A stretch of 64,000 nt of DNA from an uncultured Gammaproteobacteria bacterium. Lineage in GTDB: Bacteria; Pseudomonadota; Gammaproteobacteria; Eutrophobiales; Eutrophobiaceae. Positions 22,387-32,904 of the stretch are shown here, one piece after another; position 1 is the stretch's first letter; each line of letters begins with the position of its first letter. Position numbers and translations under genes: made by a program. The stretch lies in NCBI GenBank assembly GCA_943788005.1, contig CALSOP010000001.1:1-64000 (forward strand). Direction: 5' to 3'. The notes below the pieces were generated by a model. The model saw nothing but the letters and a program-made list of their open reading frames with translations. It ran no database searches and was not told where the DNA came from.

Positions 22387-22981
22387 ATGAAATTCCTGTT
22401 TGATTTTTTCCCGCTATTGTCGCCTTCTCTTATCGCGTTCTATTATCCCTGAAGATAGAGAGCAAGGCATCTACCTTGCGATATACACGTAATCATCGTC
22501 GCATCTGCCATTCAGATTCTGCCTCTATTGGTTGGTGGCTACAAGAAATTTGAAAAAATGCACTTCATCACCTTTGCTCTGACCTTGGTTATTATGGTCG
22601 GTAGCTAACTCTTTATTTTGCATGATGAACGTTTCTTTAAATGGAAACCGACGGCAGTAAACTGGTGCTATTCGCACTTGCGTTATTCCTTGGAAGTCAG
22701 TTTCTTGGTCATAAACCACTCTTCCGCAGAATGATCGATCATGGCGGAAGACATACTCATAGTGCCCGGATCAGGTATGGCGAAATATAAATTTGATGCT
22801 GGGTCTGTATTTTTTATCTGTATCTGGTGCTGCTAATCTCTACGTTGCCTATAATTTTAGTACGGAATTTTGGGCCAATTTCAAGGTGTTTGGATTATTA
22901 GGCCTGACATTTATTTTTGCTATTGGTCAGGCAGTCTACATGTCACGATTTATAAGCGAAGTCGAGGAGGAAAAAAAATAA
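22387..22981 (+). pseudogene. yciB: YciB/IspZ septation protein A-like, apparent frameshifts
   Basis: MKFLFDFFP start; C-terminus FSTEFWANFKVFGLLGLTFIFAIGQAVYMSRF. Confidence 0.8.
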
Positions 22982-22983
22982 TC

Positions 22984-23291
22984 ATGTTCTACTGCAATCA
23001 TCAGTCAAGATATAGAAAATAGTCTTGAAAAAAGAATGGGGGCCAGACCTGAGCATGTGCAACGGCTTCAAACATTGCAAGATGAAGGGACGTCTGTTGC
23101 TTGCTGGACCACATCCTAATATCGATAGTGAAGATCCAGGACCAGCAGGTTTCAGTGGTAGCCTGATTGTTGCAGAATTTGATTCTTTGCAAGCAGCACA
23201 AACATGGGCAGATGCCGATCCTTATATCGCTGCCGGGGTTTATGAAAACGTAATCGTAAAGCCCTTTAAGAAAGTATTTCCCAGTGCCTGA
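22984..23291 (+). pseudogene. yciI: YciI-family protein, two 1-nt insertions
   Basis: Removing T22993 and one G of 23087..23089 gives [65 protein letters not shown].... Confidence 0.85.
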
Positions 23292-23300
23292 ATCTGATCG

Positions 23301-23557
23301 CACAGAAATGATCCGTCGTTGTGATCGAAGCCGAGCTTGCGCCAATTCAGAACTCGAGATTATCGATGAGTCGCATCTGCACGCCGGACATAGCGGGCAT
23401 GGTGGTGCGGGACATTTCAAGGTGCAAGGATAGTGTCTGATAAATTTAACGGCCAACTACCCTCTTGCTCGTCACCGCATGGTCTATGCCGCTGTCGATA
23501 GCCTTAATGCCGGCCGAAATCCATGCGCTGAGTATTGAAGCTCTAGCGTCTCACTGG
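23301..23557 (+). pseudogene. bolA: BolA-family protein, apparent frameshifts
   Basis: Across frames: NSELEIIDESHLHAGHSGHGGAGHFKV, then KFNGQLP and LARHRMVYAAVDSL, ending EIHALSIEAL. Confidence 0.75.
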
Positions 23558-23568
23558 TGAGAATAGTT

Positions 23569-24405
23569 AACGTGTCGTTTACATTAAACCTTTTCTTAAA
23601 ATGGCCCGGCGGGAAGTTCAAATTGCTCGACCGGATTCGCAGCCGCCTCGACTCAGGGAAGCGTCTGGTTGAACCCTTCGTCGGTTCCGGCGCTGTTTTT
23701 TTGAATGCCGGTTTCAAAAAACACTTATTGGCCGATACCAATCCCTGACCTTGATCAACCTGTATCTACCATGTCCAGGACAGAACGGTGCTGACTTTGA
23801 CTAAGTACTGTCAAGCGTTTTTTTACGCCGGAGAACAATTCTGAAGCACGCTACTACTGACTTCAGGGAACAATTCAATCGCAACATCAGATGTCAGGTT
23901 TAAATCGGCCCTTTTCTTATATCTGAATCAGACACTGTTATAACGGTCTATGCCGTTACAATTCAAAACATGAATTTAATACTCCATTCGGTCGCTACAA
24001 AAAACCGTATTTTCCAACAAAGGAACTAGACGCTTTTCATCTAGGCATCAAAGTCAGCTAAATTTATTCATGCCAGCTTTGTGGACACGATGAAAAAAGC
24101 CCGAGAAAAGGTGATGTCGTCTATTGCGACCCGCCCTATGTTCCATTGTCAAAGACTGCCTGTTTTACCGATTATTTCTCCGGTGGCTTTGCCTGGAAAG
24201 AACAGATCGAGCTGGCTGAATGGGCAGGCAAGCTTGCCCAGCAAGGGTATCCCTGTCATCATTTCTAATCACAATACCGACAATACGCGCGCACTGTACA
24301 AAGATGCCGGTGCAGACGACGGAACGCTTCATGGTCAGAAGGACTATCAGCTGCGACACACGTAACCGCGGCAAGGTTGAAGAGCTACTCGCCGTGTTCC
24401 AATAA
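23569..24405 (+). pseudogene. dam: Dam-type DNA adenine methylase, many apparent frameshifts
   Basis: LFLKWPGGKFKLLDRIRSRL...LVEPFVGSGAVFLNAGF; NTPFGRYKKPYFP; VYCDPPYVPLS; PVIISNHNT, across frames. Confidence 0.82.
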
Positions 24406-24414
24406 ATTATATTT

Positions 24415-25555
24415 ATGTCTGACACACTAAAACTCACTGAACAATTAATTAATCGACAATCCAGTCACACCTGATGATGCTCGGCTGTCAGAAGTTAATT
24501 GCTGAACGTCTGGAGATAGCTAGGTTTCAAGGCTACGCACTTGCGTTTTGATGATGTCGATAATCTCTGGCTTACGCACGGTGAGTCCTGGGCCCGTGTT
24601 TGCCTTTGCTGGTCACACTGATGTCGTTCCAACAGGCCCACTGGAAGAATGGAAAACCGATCCCTTCAAACCTGAAATCATCGACGGTCATGCTTTATGG
24701 CCGCGGCGCTGCCGATATGAAAGGCGGTATTGCTGCCATGGTGACGGCGACAGAGACAATTTGTACAAACCCATCCTGACCATAACGGCACAATTGCTTT
24801 CCTGATTACCAGTGATGAAGAAGGTCCCTCAATCAACGGCACGCGTAAGGTCATTGAGTACCTGAATGATAACGACATCAAAGATTGACTGGTGTATCGT
24901 CGGCGAACCTTCCAGTGATAAGCAACTTAGCCGATACGTAATTCGTATTGGTCGTCGTGGTTCTTTGAATGCTATATTAACCATTAAAGGAATACAGGGG
25001 CATGTCTGCTTTCCTGAACTCGCCGAGAATCCAATTCATAAAGCGAGTCATTTTCTTGCAGATATATCATCAATTGAATGGGATCAAGGTAATGATTCGT
25101 TTCCAGCTACTTCGTTTCAGATATCAAATATAAATGCCGGCACAGGAGTTGAAAACGTTATCCCTGGTGCAGTAAAACTGTTATTTAACTTTCGTTTTTC
25201 AACAGAGCTTACTGAAGATGATTTAAAGATCAAAAGTCACCGCATTATTAGAAAAGCATGATTTAAATTACGATATACAATGGAAATTATCAGGACACCC
25301 TTTTTTAACCAGTAGCGGCAAACTGGTTGATGCCACTTGTGACGCAATTAAAACTGTTTGTGGTATAGACACAGATTGTTCCACCGGCGGCGGCACATCA
25401 GATGGGCGATTTATTGCACCCACGGGTGCTGAAGTTATTGAGCTTGGTGTAAGTAATGACACTATTCATAAAGTTAATGAATGCGTCAAAGTTGATGACC
25501 TTGAAACATTAACAAACATTTACACAATATTCTTGAACAACTACTTAAAGATTAA
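24415..25555 (+). pseudogene. dapE: Succinyl-diaminopimelate desuccinylase, apparent frameshifts
   Basis: MSDTLKLTEQLINRQS start; [83 protein letters not shown], across frames. Confidence 0.88.
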
Positions 25556-25558
25556 GAA

Positions 25559-26065
25559 ATGATAGAAAAATTTATAGAACGAACTTTATTTTCCAGTCGC
25601 TGGTTACTTGCGCCTATTTATCTTGGTTTATCTTTTGCTCTGATTGCATTAGGCATCAAATTTTTTCAGGAATTAATTCATACATTCACTATAGTCATTT
25701 CTATGAGTGAATCAGATTTGGTTCTTTCTATCCTGTCACTGATTGATATGTCACTGGTGGGAAGTTTGATTGTCATGGTTATGTTCAGTGGTTATGAAAA
25801 CTTTGTATCAAAAATTGATCTCGATGAAGGCGATGAAAAACTGGATTGGCATGGCAAGCTGGATGCAGGAACACTGAAACTGAAAGTTGCTGCATCTATT
25901 GTCGCAATCTCATCAATTCACTTGTTACAAAAATTTATGGAAGTCAGTCAGATACCTGATAACAAATTAATGTGGTATGTCATCATTCATATGACTTTCG
26001 TTGTTTCAGCATTGCTACTTGCCTATCTTGATAAGATTGCCTTTGCCGGTCACAGAACACATTAA
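25559..26065 (+). CDS. UPF0114/YqhA-family membrane protein
   Basis: [66 protein letters not shown]. Confidence 0.9.
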   Translation: MIEKFIERTLFSSRWLLAPIYLGLSFALIALGIKFFQELIHTFTIVISMSESDLVLSILSLIDMSLVGSLIVMVMFSGYENFVSKIDLDEGDEKLDWHGKLDAGTLKLKVAASIVAISSIHLLQKFMEVSQIPDNKLMWYVIIHMTFVVSALLLAYLDKIAFAGHRTH

Positions 26066-26252
26066 TTGAAATCAGACAGAGGAATGGCAGCTAACATTTC
26101 ATACTCAATCGCCGCTTCGGACTTCCTCTACTTAGCCTCCTGATTCCTTCTATCTCCCGCATCCATGCAGTCGTGTCCTCTCACGACACCGCTTAAAGCG
26201 CCTACTGTTGGTGTCGGTAAAATAACCCTAACATTACATTCCTGTAAATAAA

Positions 26253-26278
26253 AAAAACCGGAGCAAGCTCCGGTTTTT
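26253..26278. terminator. Rho-independent terminator downstream of aceA
   Basis: AAAAACCGGAGCAAGCTCCGGTTTTT hairpin with A/T tracts either side. Confidence 0.85.
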
Positions 26279-26302
26279 GTGTACTTCTCGAGTTACGAAA
26301 AA

Positions 26303-27625
26303 TTATTTTTCGTCGAACTGTGCTTCTTCAGTAGAACCGGTTAATGCGGTTACGGAAGAGGCACCACCTTGAATTACGGTGGTAACATCATCGAAGTAAC
26401 CAGCACCCACTTCTTGCTGATGAGACACGAAAGTATAACCACGATCGCGACCTTCAAATTCAGGCTCTTGAACCATTTGGGTGTAGTGCTTCATGCCTTC
26501 GCCACGTGCATAGTTGTATGCAAAGTCAAAAGTACGGTACCAGTTCAAGTGAATACCAGCCAAAGTAATGAATTGGAACTTATAACCTAGCGCTGACAAG
26601 TCTTCCTGGAAGCTGGCAATTTGTGAGTCGTTTAGGTTCTTCTTCCAGTTGAAAGAAGGCGAACAGTTGTAAGACATCAACTGACCAGGAACGGCCGCTT
26701 GTACCGCTTCCGCGAATTCACGTGCAAATCCGATATCAGGCACACCTGTTTCACACCAAACTAAATCAGCGTAAGGCGCGTAAGCAACACCACGACTAAT
26801 CGCTTGTTCCAAACCATTTTTAACACGGTAAAAACCTTCAGGTGTACGTTCACCCGTTAGGAAAGGTTTATCGTTAGCATCAAAATCACTGGTTACCAAA
26901 TTTGCTGCTTCAGCATCAGTACGCGCTAAAACAATAGTAGGTGTGCCCATAACGTCTGCCGCCATACGAGCCGCAGTTAACTTTTGTATTGCTTCTTGAG
27001 TTGGAACCAATACTTTACCACCCATGTGACCGCACTTCTTAACAGCAGCAAGTTGATCTTCAAAGTGAGCGCCAGCCGCACCAGCGGAAATCATGTTCTT
27101 CATTAATTCAAACGCGTTCAAAACACCACCGAAACCGGCTTCAGCGTCAGCTACGATAGGCAGGAAGAAATCGATAGCATCTTCTTCAGATACTTTGCCA
27201 TCTGCAATGTTTTTCCATTGGATTTCATCAGCACGTTTAAAGGTGTTGTTGATACGACGAACCATAGTTGGAACAGAATCGTATGCATACAAAGATTGAT
27301 CCGGATACATGGTTTCAGAAGTATTACCGTCGGCAGCAACCTGCCAACCTGATAAATACACTGCTTCCAAACCTGCTTTAGCTTGTTGCATCGCTTGACC
27401 CGCAGTAATAGCACCAAAAGCGTTCACATAGCCTTTTTTAGATGTGCCATTCACTTTTTCCCAAAGCTTTTCAGCACCTCTTTTTGCAAGGGTATGCTCA
27501 GGCTGGACACTGCCGCGCAGACGTACAACGTCTTCAGCACTGTAATCACGTTTAACATTTGCCCAACGTGGATTCGTTGCCCAGTCTTTTTCTAAATCTT
27601 TAATTTGTTGTTCTCTACTGCTCAT
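26303..27625 (-). CDS. aceA: Isocitrate lyase
   Basis: [51 protein letters not shown]; start at [15 protein letters not shown]. Confidence 0.95.
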   Translation of the reverse strand: MSSREQQIKDLEKDWATNPRWANVKRDYSAEDVVRLRGSVQPEHTLAKRGAEKLWEKVNGTSKKGYVNAFGAITAGQAMQQAKAGLEAVYLSGWQVAADGNTSETMYPDQSLYAYDSVPTMVRRINNTFKRADEIQWKNIADGKVSEEDAIDFFLPIVADAEAGFGGVLNAFELMKNMISAGAAGAHFEDQLAAVKKCGHMGGKVLVPTQEAIQKLTAARMAADVMGTPTIVLARTDAEAANLVTSDFDANDKPFLTGERTPEGFYRVKNGLEQAISRGVAYAPYADLVWCETGVPDIGFAREFAEAVQAAVPGQLMSYNCSPSFNWKKNLNDSQIASFQEDLSALGYKFQFITLAGIHLNWYRTFDFAYNYARGEGMKHYTQMVQEPEFEGRDRGYTFVSHQQEVGAGYFDDVTTVIQGGASSVTALTGSTEEAQFDEK

Positions 27626-27780
27626 GGATACACCTCCTGCTTTGTATAAAGACGAGTCGCTCAAATTCGACTCATGTCCCAATGTTTTCAAGTCCGCCAC
27701 ATCTAAAAATATGGCGCTAAATTTTAGGGACTGCAAAAATAATGAGATATCTACTATTTAGCAAGCTAATTATGTTAATA

Positions 27781-27801
27781 ATAAGTATTAATAATACTTA
27801 T
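27781..27801. promoter_or_regulatory. Perfect 21-bp palindrome in aceA/lysR intergenic region, candidate operator
   Basis: ATAAGTATTA-A-TAATACTTAT with 10-bp arms. Confidence 0.6.
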
Positions 27802-27823
27802 ACTTGAACTATAATAGTGACTT

Positions 27824-28840
27824 ATGGACCGTTTCTATTATAAACAAAACCGCCTTAAACAATTGCGAGCATTCTGTTTCACTGCGCAATTCAAAAGTAT
27901 GTCCAAAGCCGCTGAACAAATGTTTCTCAGCCAGCCATCTATTTCCCTTTTAATTCAATCACTTGAGAAAGATCTAGAGCAAAAATTATTTTTGCGAAAA
28001 GGCCCTAGAATTGAATTAACCGCGGAAGGTGATATTTTATTTGAGATGTCATTACCATTGGTAGAGGGACTGGAAACGCTACCGCAGAGTTTTGAAGAGA
28101 AGTGTAAGCATTCTGTTATCGGCAGCCTGAATATTGCCGCTGTCGAGGCAATCATCCTTTATACACTGCCGGACATCATCAAACGCTATACAGATTCATT
28201 CCCGGATATCCATATTAAGCTCAATAATTGTGCTGCGGCTATCGGTGTTGAAAAAGTACGTAATGGCGAGGTTGATTTTGCCATCGGATCCACACTAAAC
28301 GTCCCTAATGACGTCGCTTATCTGCCAATTTACACATTTGAGCCTGTTTTAATCACCCCAATCGGTCATCCACTGGCGACAAAAAAACAACTAAGCATGC
28401 ATGACATTAGCCAATATGGGCTGATTTTATCGCCGCAACATATGTCTACCTGGCAAATGGTTGATTTAGTGTTTAAACAATATAATGTTGATTACAAAGT
28501 AAATTTAGAAGCCGGCGGTTGGGAAGTGCTAAAGAAATACGTAGAGAATGGTTTGGGCGTGTCGATAGTCACGGACATTTGTCTATCAGGTAATGAAAGC
28601 CTTGAGCGTGTGCCATTAACTCAGTTTTTTCCTAAAAGGACCTATGGTTTATTTCTGCGTAAAGGCAAGGTTCTATCGCCAGCTGCGCGTGAATTCATTC
28701 AATGTATTGATCCACAAGCAATGGAGTTGTTCAGGACAGAGGAAAACCGTAAGAAAAAAAATACAGAACTTGATATTCAGCCAGTAGTCACAATATTAAG
28801 TAGTGGCATAAATTATGCCTCAATAAATTTAGAAAAATGA
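27824..28840 (+). CDS. LysR-family transcriptional regulator, divergent from aceA
   Basis: LRAFCFTAQFKSMSKAAEQMFLSQPSISLLIQSLEKDLEQKLFLRKGPRIELTAEG. Confidence 0.9.
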   Translation: MDRFYYKQNRLKQLRAFCFTAQFKSMSKAAEQMFLSQPSISLLIQSLEKDLEQKLFLRKGPRIELTAEGDILFEMSLPLVEGLETLPQSFEEKCKHSVIGSLNIAAVEAIILYTLPDIIKRYTDSFPDIHIKLNNCAAAIGVEKVRNGEVDFAIGSTLNVPNDVAYLPIYTFEPVLITPIGHPLATKKQLSMHDISQYGLILSPQHMSTWQMVDLVFKQYNVDYKVNLEAGGWEVLKKYVENGLGVSIVTDICLSGNESLERVPLTQFFPKRTYGLFLRKGKVLSPAAREFIQCIDPQAMELFRTEENRKKKNTELDIQPVVTILSSGINYASINLEK

Positions 28841-28935
28841 CTTGAAAGTAACCATGAGAACGTATCATTATTAGCACACGAGATTATGAAAAAAATGCAT
28901 ACATTAAAATCACAAGAGTTTAACGTTAAATAGCT

Positions 28936-29256
28936 ATGTCAGACAAAGCTGACAATACTTTTGATGATGACTTGGCTGTCGAAGAAGCCAAGCCGCGAGT
29001 CAAACGGCCGCCACTGTATAAAGTCATTTTGCTAAACGATGATTACACACCAATGGATTTCGTTGTTCATATCCTGGAGGTGTTCTTCTCGGTTGAAAGA
29101 GAAAACGCAACCCGCATCATGTTAGAAATTCATACGCATGGTAAAGGTGTATGTGGCGTATTCACCCATGAAATTGCAGAAACAAAAGTTTCACTGGTAA
29201 ATGATTATTCAAGAGAAAATCAACATCCACTCCTTTGTACCATGGAAAAAGCCTAA
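28936..29256 (+). CDS. clpS: ATP-dependent Clp protease adaptor ClpS
   Basis: [44 protein letters not shown]. Confidence 0.96.
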   Translation: MSDKADNTFDDDLAVEEAKPRVKRPPLYKVILLNDDYTPMDFVVHILEVFFSVERENATRIMLEIHTHGKGVCGVFTHEIAETKVSLVNDYSRENQHPLLCTMEKA

Positions 29257-29269
29257 TAGGTGACTCAAT

Positions 29270-31537
29270 ATGCTTGATAAAGAACTAGAACAAACACTTA
29301 ATAATGCATTTAGAGAAGCAAGAGAACAGCGCCATGAATTTATGACCGTTGAACATCTTCTGCTTGCGTTGCTTGATAATATGTCCGCCACTAATGTACT
29401 CAAAGCTTGTGGCGCAAACCTGAATAGTCTTCACAGTGATTTGATAAGTTTTATACAAGAAAACTCTCCTATCATAGAAGATGATGATGACCGCGATACA
29501 CAGCCTACATTAGGTTTTCAAAGAGTATTACAACGTGCCGTTTTTCATGTGCAATCTTCTGGCAAAAAAGAAGTAACCGGCGCTAATGTATTGGTTGCAA
29601 TCTTTGGCGAACGCGAATCACACGCAGCTTATTTTCTAAGCCAGCAAAATGTAGCTCGGTTAGATGTTGTTAATTACATTGCACATGGCATCGCCAAAAT
29701 AAATGATGAACATGAAAATGAAGAGAACGTAAATGATATAGAGGACGGCTCAAATCAAGATGACTCTTCTGAGAGCCCGCTTGAAAAGTATGCTGTTAAT
29801 CTTAATGAAGAAGCCATACAAGGCAAGATCGATCCTCTTATCGGTAGACAAACTGAAGTACAACGCACAATCCAGATACTTTGTCGTCGTCGCAAGAATA
29901 ATCCTTTGTATGTTGGTGAAGCGGGTGTTGGTAAAACAGCTATCGCAGAAGGCCTGGCAAAATTGATCGTTGATGGTGATGTGCCTGAAGTCTTATTAGA
30001 CTCTGTCATTTACTCACTTGATTTAGGCGGCTTATTAGCTGGGACTAAATACCGCGGTGATTTTGAGAAACGCTTGAAAGGTGTCATCACTCAATTAAAG
30101 AAACAACCTAATACCGTACTGTTTATAGATGAGATTCATACCATCATTGGTGCAGGTGCTGCTTCAGGTGGTGTGATGGATGCATCAAATATTCTAAAAC
30201 CTGTTTTAGCCTCGGGCGATTTGAAATGTATTGGTTCAACCACCTATCAGGAATATCGTGGTATCTTTGAAAAAGATCGCGCGCTTGCACGGCGTTTTCA
30301 GAAGATCGATGTGGCAGAACCTTCGATTGATGAAACAGTGAAAATCCTTGAAGGCTTGAAATCACGTTTCGAAGAGCATCATCAAATTCGATACACCCAT
30401 CAGGCTTTACGCACTGCTGCTGAACTGACCGAACGTTATATTAATGATCGTCAATTACCTGATAAGGCAATTGATATCATCGATGAAGCCGGTGCAGCCC
30501 AACAATTATTAGCGCCATCAAAACGAAAGAAAACCGTAGGCGTGAATGATATTGAAAATATCATTGCCAAGATTGCACGTATCCCAGCCAAGACAGTATC
30601 ATCTTCTGATAAAGATGTTATTCGAAAACTTGAACGTAATCTTAAGATGGTAGTGTTTGGACAAGACGAGGCTATAAGCACTTTATCGAATGCAATTAAG
30701 ATGTCACGTTCTGGCTTGGGCAATCCAAATAAACCAATTGGTAATTTTCTTTTTGCTGGCCCAACAGGTGTAGGTAAGACAGAGGTCACTCGTCAACTCG
30801 CGATACAAATGGGCGTTGAATTGGTCCGTTTTGACATGTCTGAATATATGGAACGTCATACTGTTTCAAGACTGATAGGCGCACCTCCTGGTTATGTTGG
30901 CTTCGATCAAGGTGGATTATTGACTGATGCTATTAACAAACAACCACACTGCGTATTATTACTCGATGAAATAGAGAAAGCGCACCCGGATGTATTTAAT
31001 ATTCTGCTGCAAGTATTCGATCACGGCGCACTAACCGATGCCAATGGTCGTAAATCAGATTTCCGTAATGTCATCATAGTCATGACTACAAATGCAGGCG
31101 CTGATCGAATGAGCCGTGCATCTGTAGGTTTTACAACGCAAGATCATTCTAGCGATGCTATGGCAAGCATTAAACAAATGTTCAGCCCTGAATTCCGTAA
31201 CCGATTGGATGCCATTATCCAATTCAATGCATTGGATAAACGCACCATTGCGAATGTTGTCGATAAATTCCTGATTGAACTAGAAGCACAACTTGAAGAG
31301 AAGAAAGTTACTGTTGATATCACGGAAGAAGCTCGCGAATGGTTAGCAGTTCATGGTTACGACAAGATTATGGGCGCACGCCCTATGGCACGATTGATCC
31401 AAGAAAAGGTAAAACGTGCCTTGGCCGAAGAACTACTATTTGGCGAACTAGCGCATGGAGGTCATGTTGTTATCACTATTGAAAACGACGATATTGCCGT
31501 TGAAATAAAAGAAGAAGAGTTAGAAGGCGCTGTTTAA
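29270..31537 (+). CDS. clpA: ATP-dependent Clp protease ATP-binding subunit ClpA
   Basis: Two AAA+ modules (GEAGVGKTAIAEGLA; GPTGVGKTEVTRQLA), ClpN repeats, follows clpS. Confidence 0.97.
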   Translation: MLDKELEQTLNNAFREAREQRHEFMTVEHLLLALLDNMSATNVLKACGANLNSLHSDLISFIQENSPIIEDDDDRDTQPTLGFQRVLQRAVFHVQSSGKKEVTGANVLVAIFGERESHAAYFLSQQNVARLDVVNYIAHGIAKINDEHENEENVNDIEDGSNQDDSSESPLEKYAVNLNEEAIQGKIDPLIGRQTEVQRTIQILCRRRKNNPLYVGEAGVGKTAIAEGLAKLIVDGDVPEVLLDSVIYSLDLGGLLAGTKYRGDFEKRLKGVITQLKKQPNTVLFIDEIHTIIGAGAASGGVMDASNILKPVLASGDLKCIGSTTYQEYRGIFEKDRALARRFQKIDVAEPSIDETVKILEGLKSRFEEHHQIRYTHQALRTAAELTERYINDRQLPDKAIDIIDEAGAAQQLLAPSKRKKTVGVNDIENIIAKIARIPAKTVSSSDKDVIRKLERNLKMVVFGQDEAISTLSNAIKMSRSGLGNPNKPIGNFLFAGPTGVGKTEVTRQLAIQMGVELVRFDMSEYMERHTVSRLIGAPPGYVGFDQGGLLTDAINKQPHCVLLLDEIEKAHPDVFNILLQVFDHGALTDANGRKSDFRNVIIVMTTNAGADRMSRASVGFTTQDHSSDAMASIKQMFSPEFRNRLDAIIQFNALDKRTIANVVDKFLIELEAQLEEKKVTVDITEEAREWLAVHGYDKIMGARPMARLIQEKVKRALAEELLFGELAHGGHVVITIENDDIAVEIKEEELEGAV

Positions 31538-31552
31538 CCGCCTTCTGAAACA

Positions 31553-32878
31553 TCAAGCTTTTAATTTTTTTACCAATGCCTTTGAGTTGCGTTGATAATT
31601 GTAAATTTCCTGCTTTTCAAGCGGTAATGAACTGATCTCAGTTTCGACAAAGCCTCTTTCAATAAACCAATGTTCTGCTTGTGTGGTTAACGCCAATAAT
31701 GTCTTAGCACCATTATGCAGCGCCAGTGCTTCAATGGACTTATATAGCATTTCACCCATCGATTGATTTTGATAATCAGGATGTACGGCAACGCATGCCA
31801 ATTCCATTACCTTTTCTTTAGGGTAATCATGTAATGCGGCACAAGCGATAACGGTACCATCACGAACCAGTACAATGTAATCATCAATATCAACTTCAAT
31901 CTTATCCAGTGTACGTACAACAAGTATCCCTTGTTGCTCCAAGGGCTCGATCAACTCATAGATACCGGCAATATCATTCACTGTTGCCTGACGAATAGTG
32001 TCGTATGGTGCGCTTGTTAATAATGTCCCTACACCATCAAGCGTAAAGAGTTCGTGCAAGAGACCACCATCAATATTTTGGTCAACATAATGAACCCGTT
32101 TAACACCAGACTCGCAGGCTTTAATGCCTTGTGCTAACGCTGTAGCCGGTGTCTCATCAATGTTTTTTGCGCCCTCATCACCAAGTCTGGCTTTAGCTTC
32201 ATTACAGGTAAACTGCCTAATCGTTTCTCCGTTATCATCTTTTAATATTTGAGAATTATTAAACATGATGAGTTTGTCCGCCGCCAGATCAATAGCAACT
32301 TGTGTCGCGACTTCAATTGAGCTGAGATTAAAGACCTCACCGGTTGTTGAATAACCCAATGGGGTTATCAATACTATCTCACCAGCTTCGAGTCGGGTGT
32401 TGATAGTTTCTTTCTCTATGCTTCTGACCCTACCAGTAAGATTAAGATCAACACCATCAAGAATGCCATATGGTCTACCTGTTACGTAATTGCCAGAAGC
32501 AACTTTGATGGCAGAGTCTGCCATCGGCGAGTTTGGCAATCCCATCGATAACAATGCTTCAATTTTAATTTTTACGTCACCAACTGCCTGCGTCACACTA
32601 CTAATCGAAGTCTCATCGGTGACACGTAAAGCACCACAATATTCTGGAGTAATATTTCTTTCTTTTAATATTTTATCTATCTGCGGTCTTGCACCGAAGA
32701 CAATAACCAGTTTTATCGCCAGACTATTTAGCAAGGCCAAATCATGAATCAAATTTGAAAAGCCATCAGACGCAACAACATCACCACCCATTTGCAAAAC
32801 GAATGTTTTGCGCGTATGTGCATGTATGTAGGGTGCTGCGCCCCTGAAGCACTCTACAAAAGCGTTTTTATCATCCAT
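31553..32878 (-). CDS. argA: N-acetylglutamate synthase (amino-acid kinase plus GNAT)
   Basis: FRGAAPYIHAHTRKTFVLQMGGD N-terminal kinase-like domain; C-terminal GNAT ELACVAVHPDYQNQSMGEMLYKSIE. Confidence 0.92.
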   Translation of the reverse strand: MDDKNAFVECFRGAAPYIHAHTRKTFVLQMGGDVVASDGFSNLIHDLALLNSLAIKLVIVFGARPQIDKILKERNITPEYCGALRVTDETSISSVTQAVGDVKIKIEALLSMGLPNSPMADSAIKVASGNYVTGRPYGILDGVDLNLTGRVRSIEKETINTRLEAGEIVLITPLGYSTTGEVFNLSSIEVATQVAIDLAADKLIMFNNSQILKDDNGETIRQFTCNEAKARLGDEGAKNIDETPATALAQGIKACESGVKRVHYVDQNIDGGLLHELFTLDGVGTLLTSAPYDTIRQATVNDIAGIYELIEPLEQQGILVVRTLDKIEVDIDDYIVLVRDGTVIACAALHDYPKEKVMELACVAVHPDYQNQSMGEMLYKSIEALALHNGAKTLLALTTQAEHWFIERGFVETEISSLPLEKQEIYNYQRNSKALVKKLKA

Positions 32879-32904
32879 TATTCTTATTCACTATTATTGG
32901 TTCA

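Noticed and set aside
23001-23456. 151-aa minus-strand ORF with several Cys (CPAPPCPLCPACRCDSS)
   Set aside because: Antisense of the yciI and bolA reading frames; no start context or family resemblance.
20389-25555. Programmed frameshifting or ORF fragmentation as a biological feature
   Set aside because: Too many lesions in unrelated essential genes, at least some being single extra bases in short runs; sequence error is simpler.
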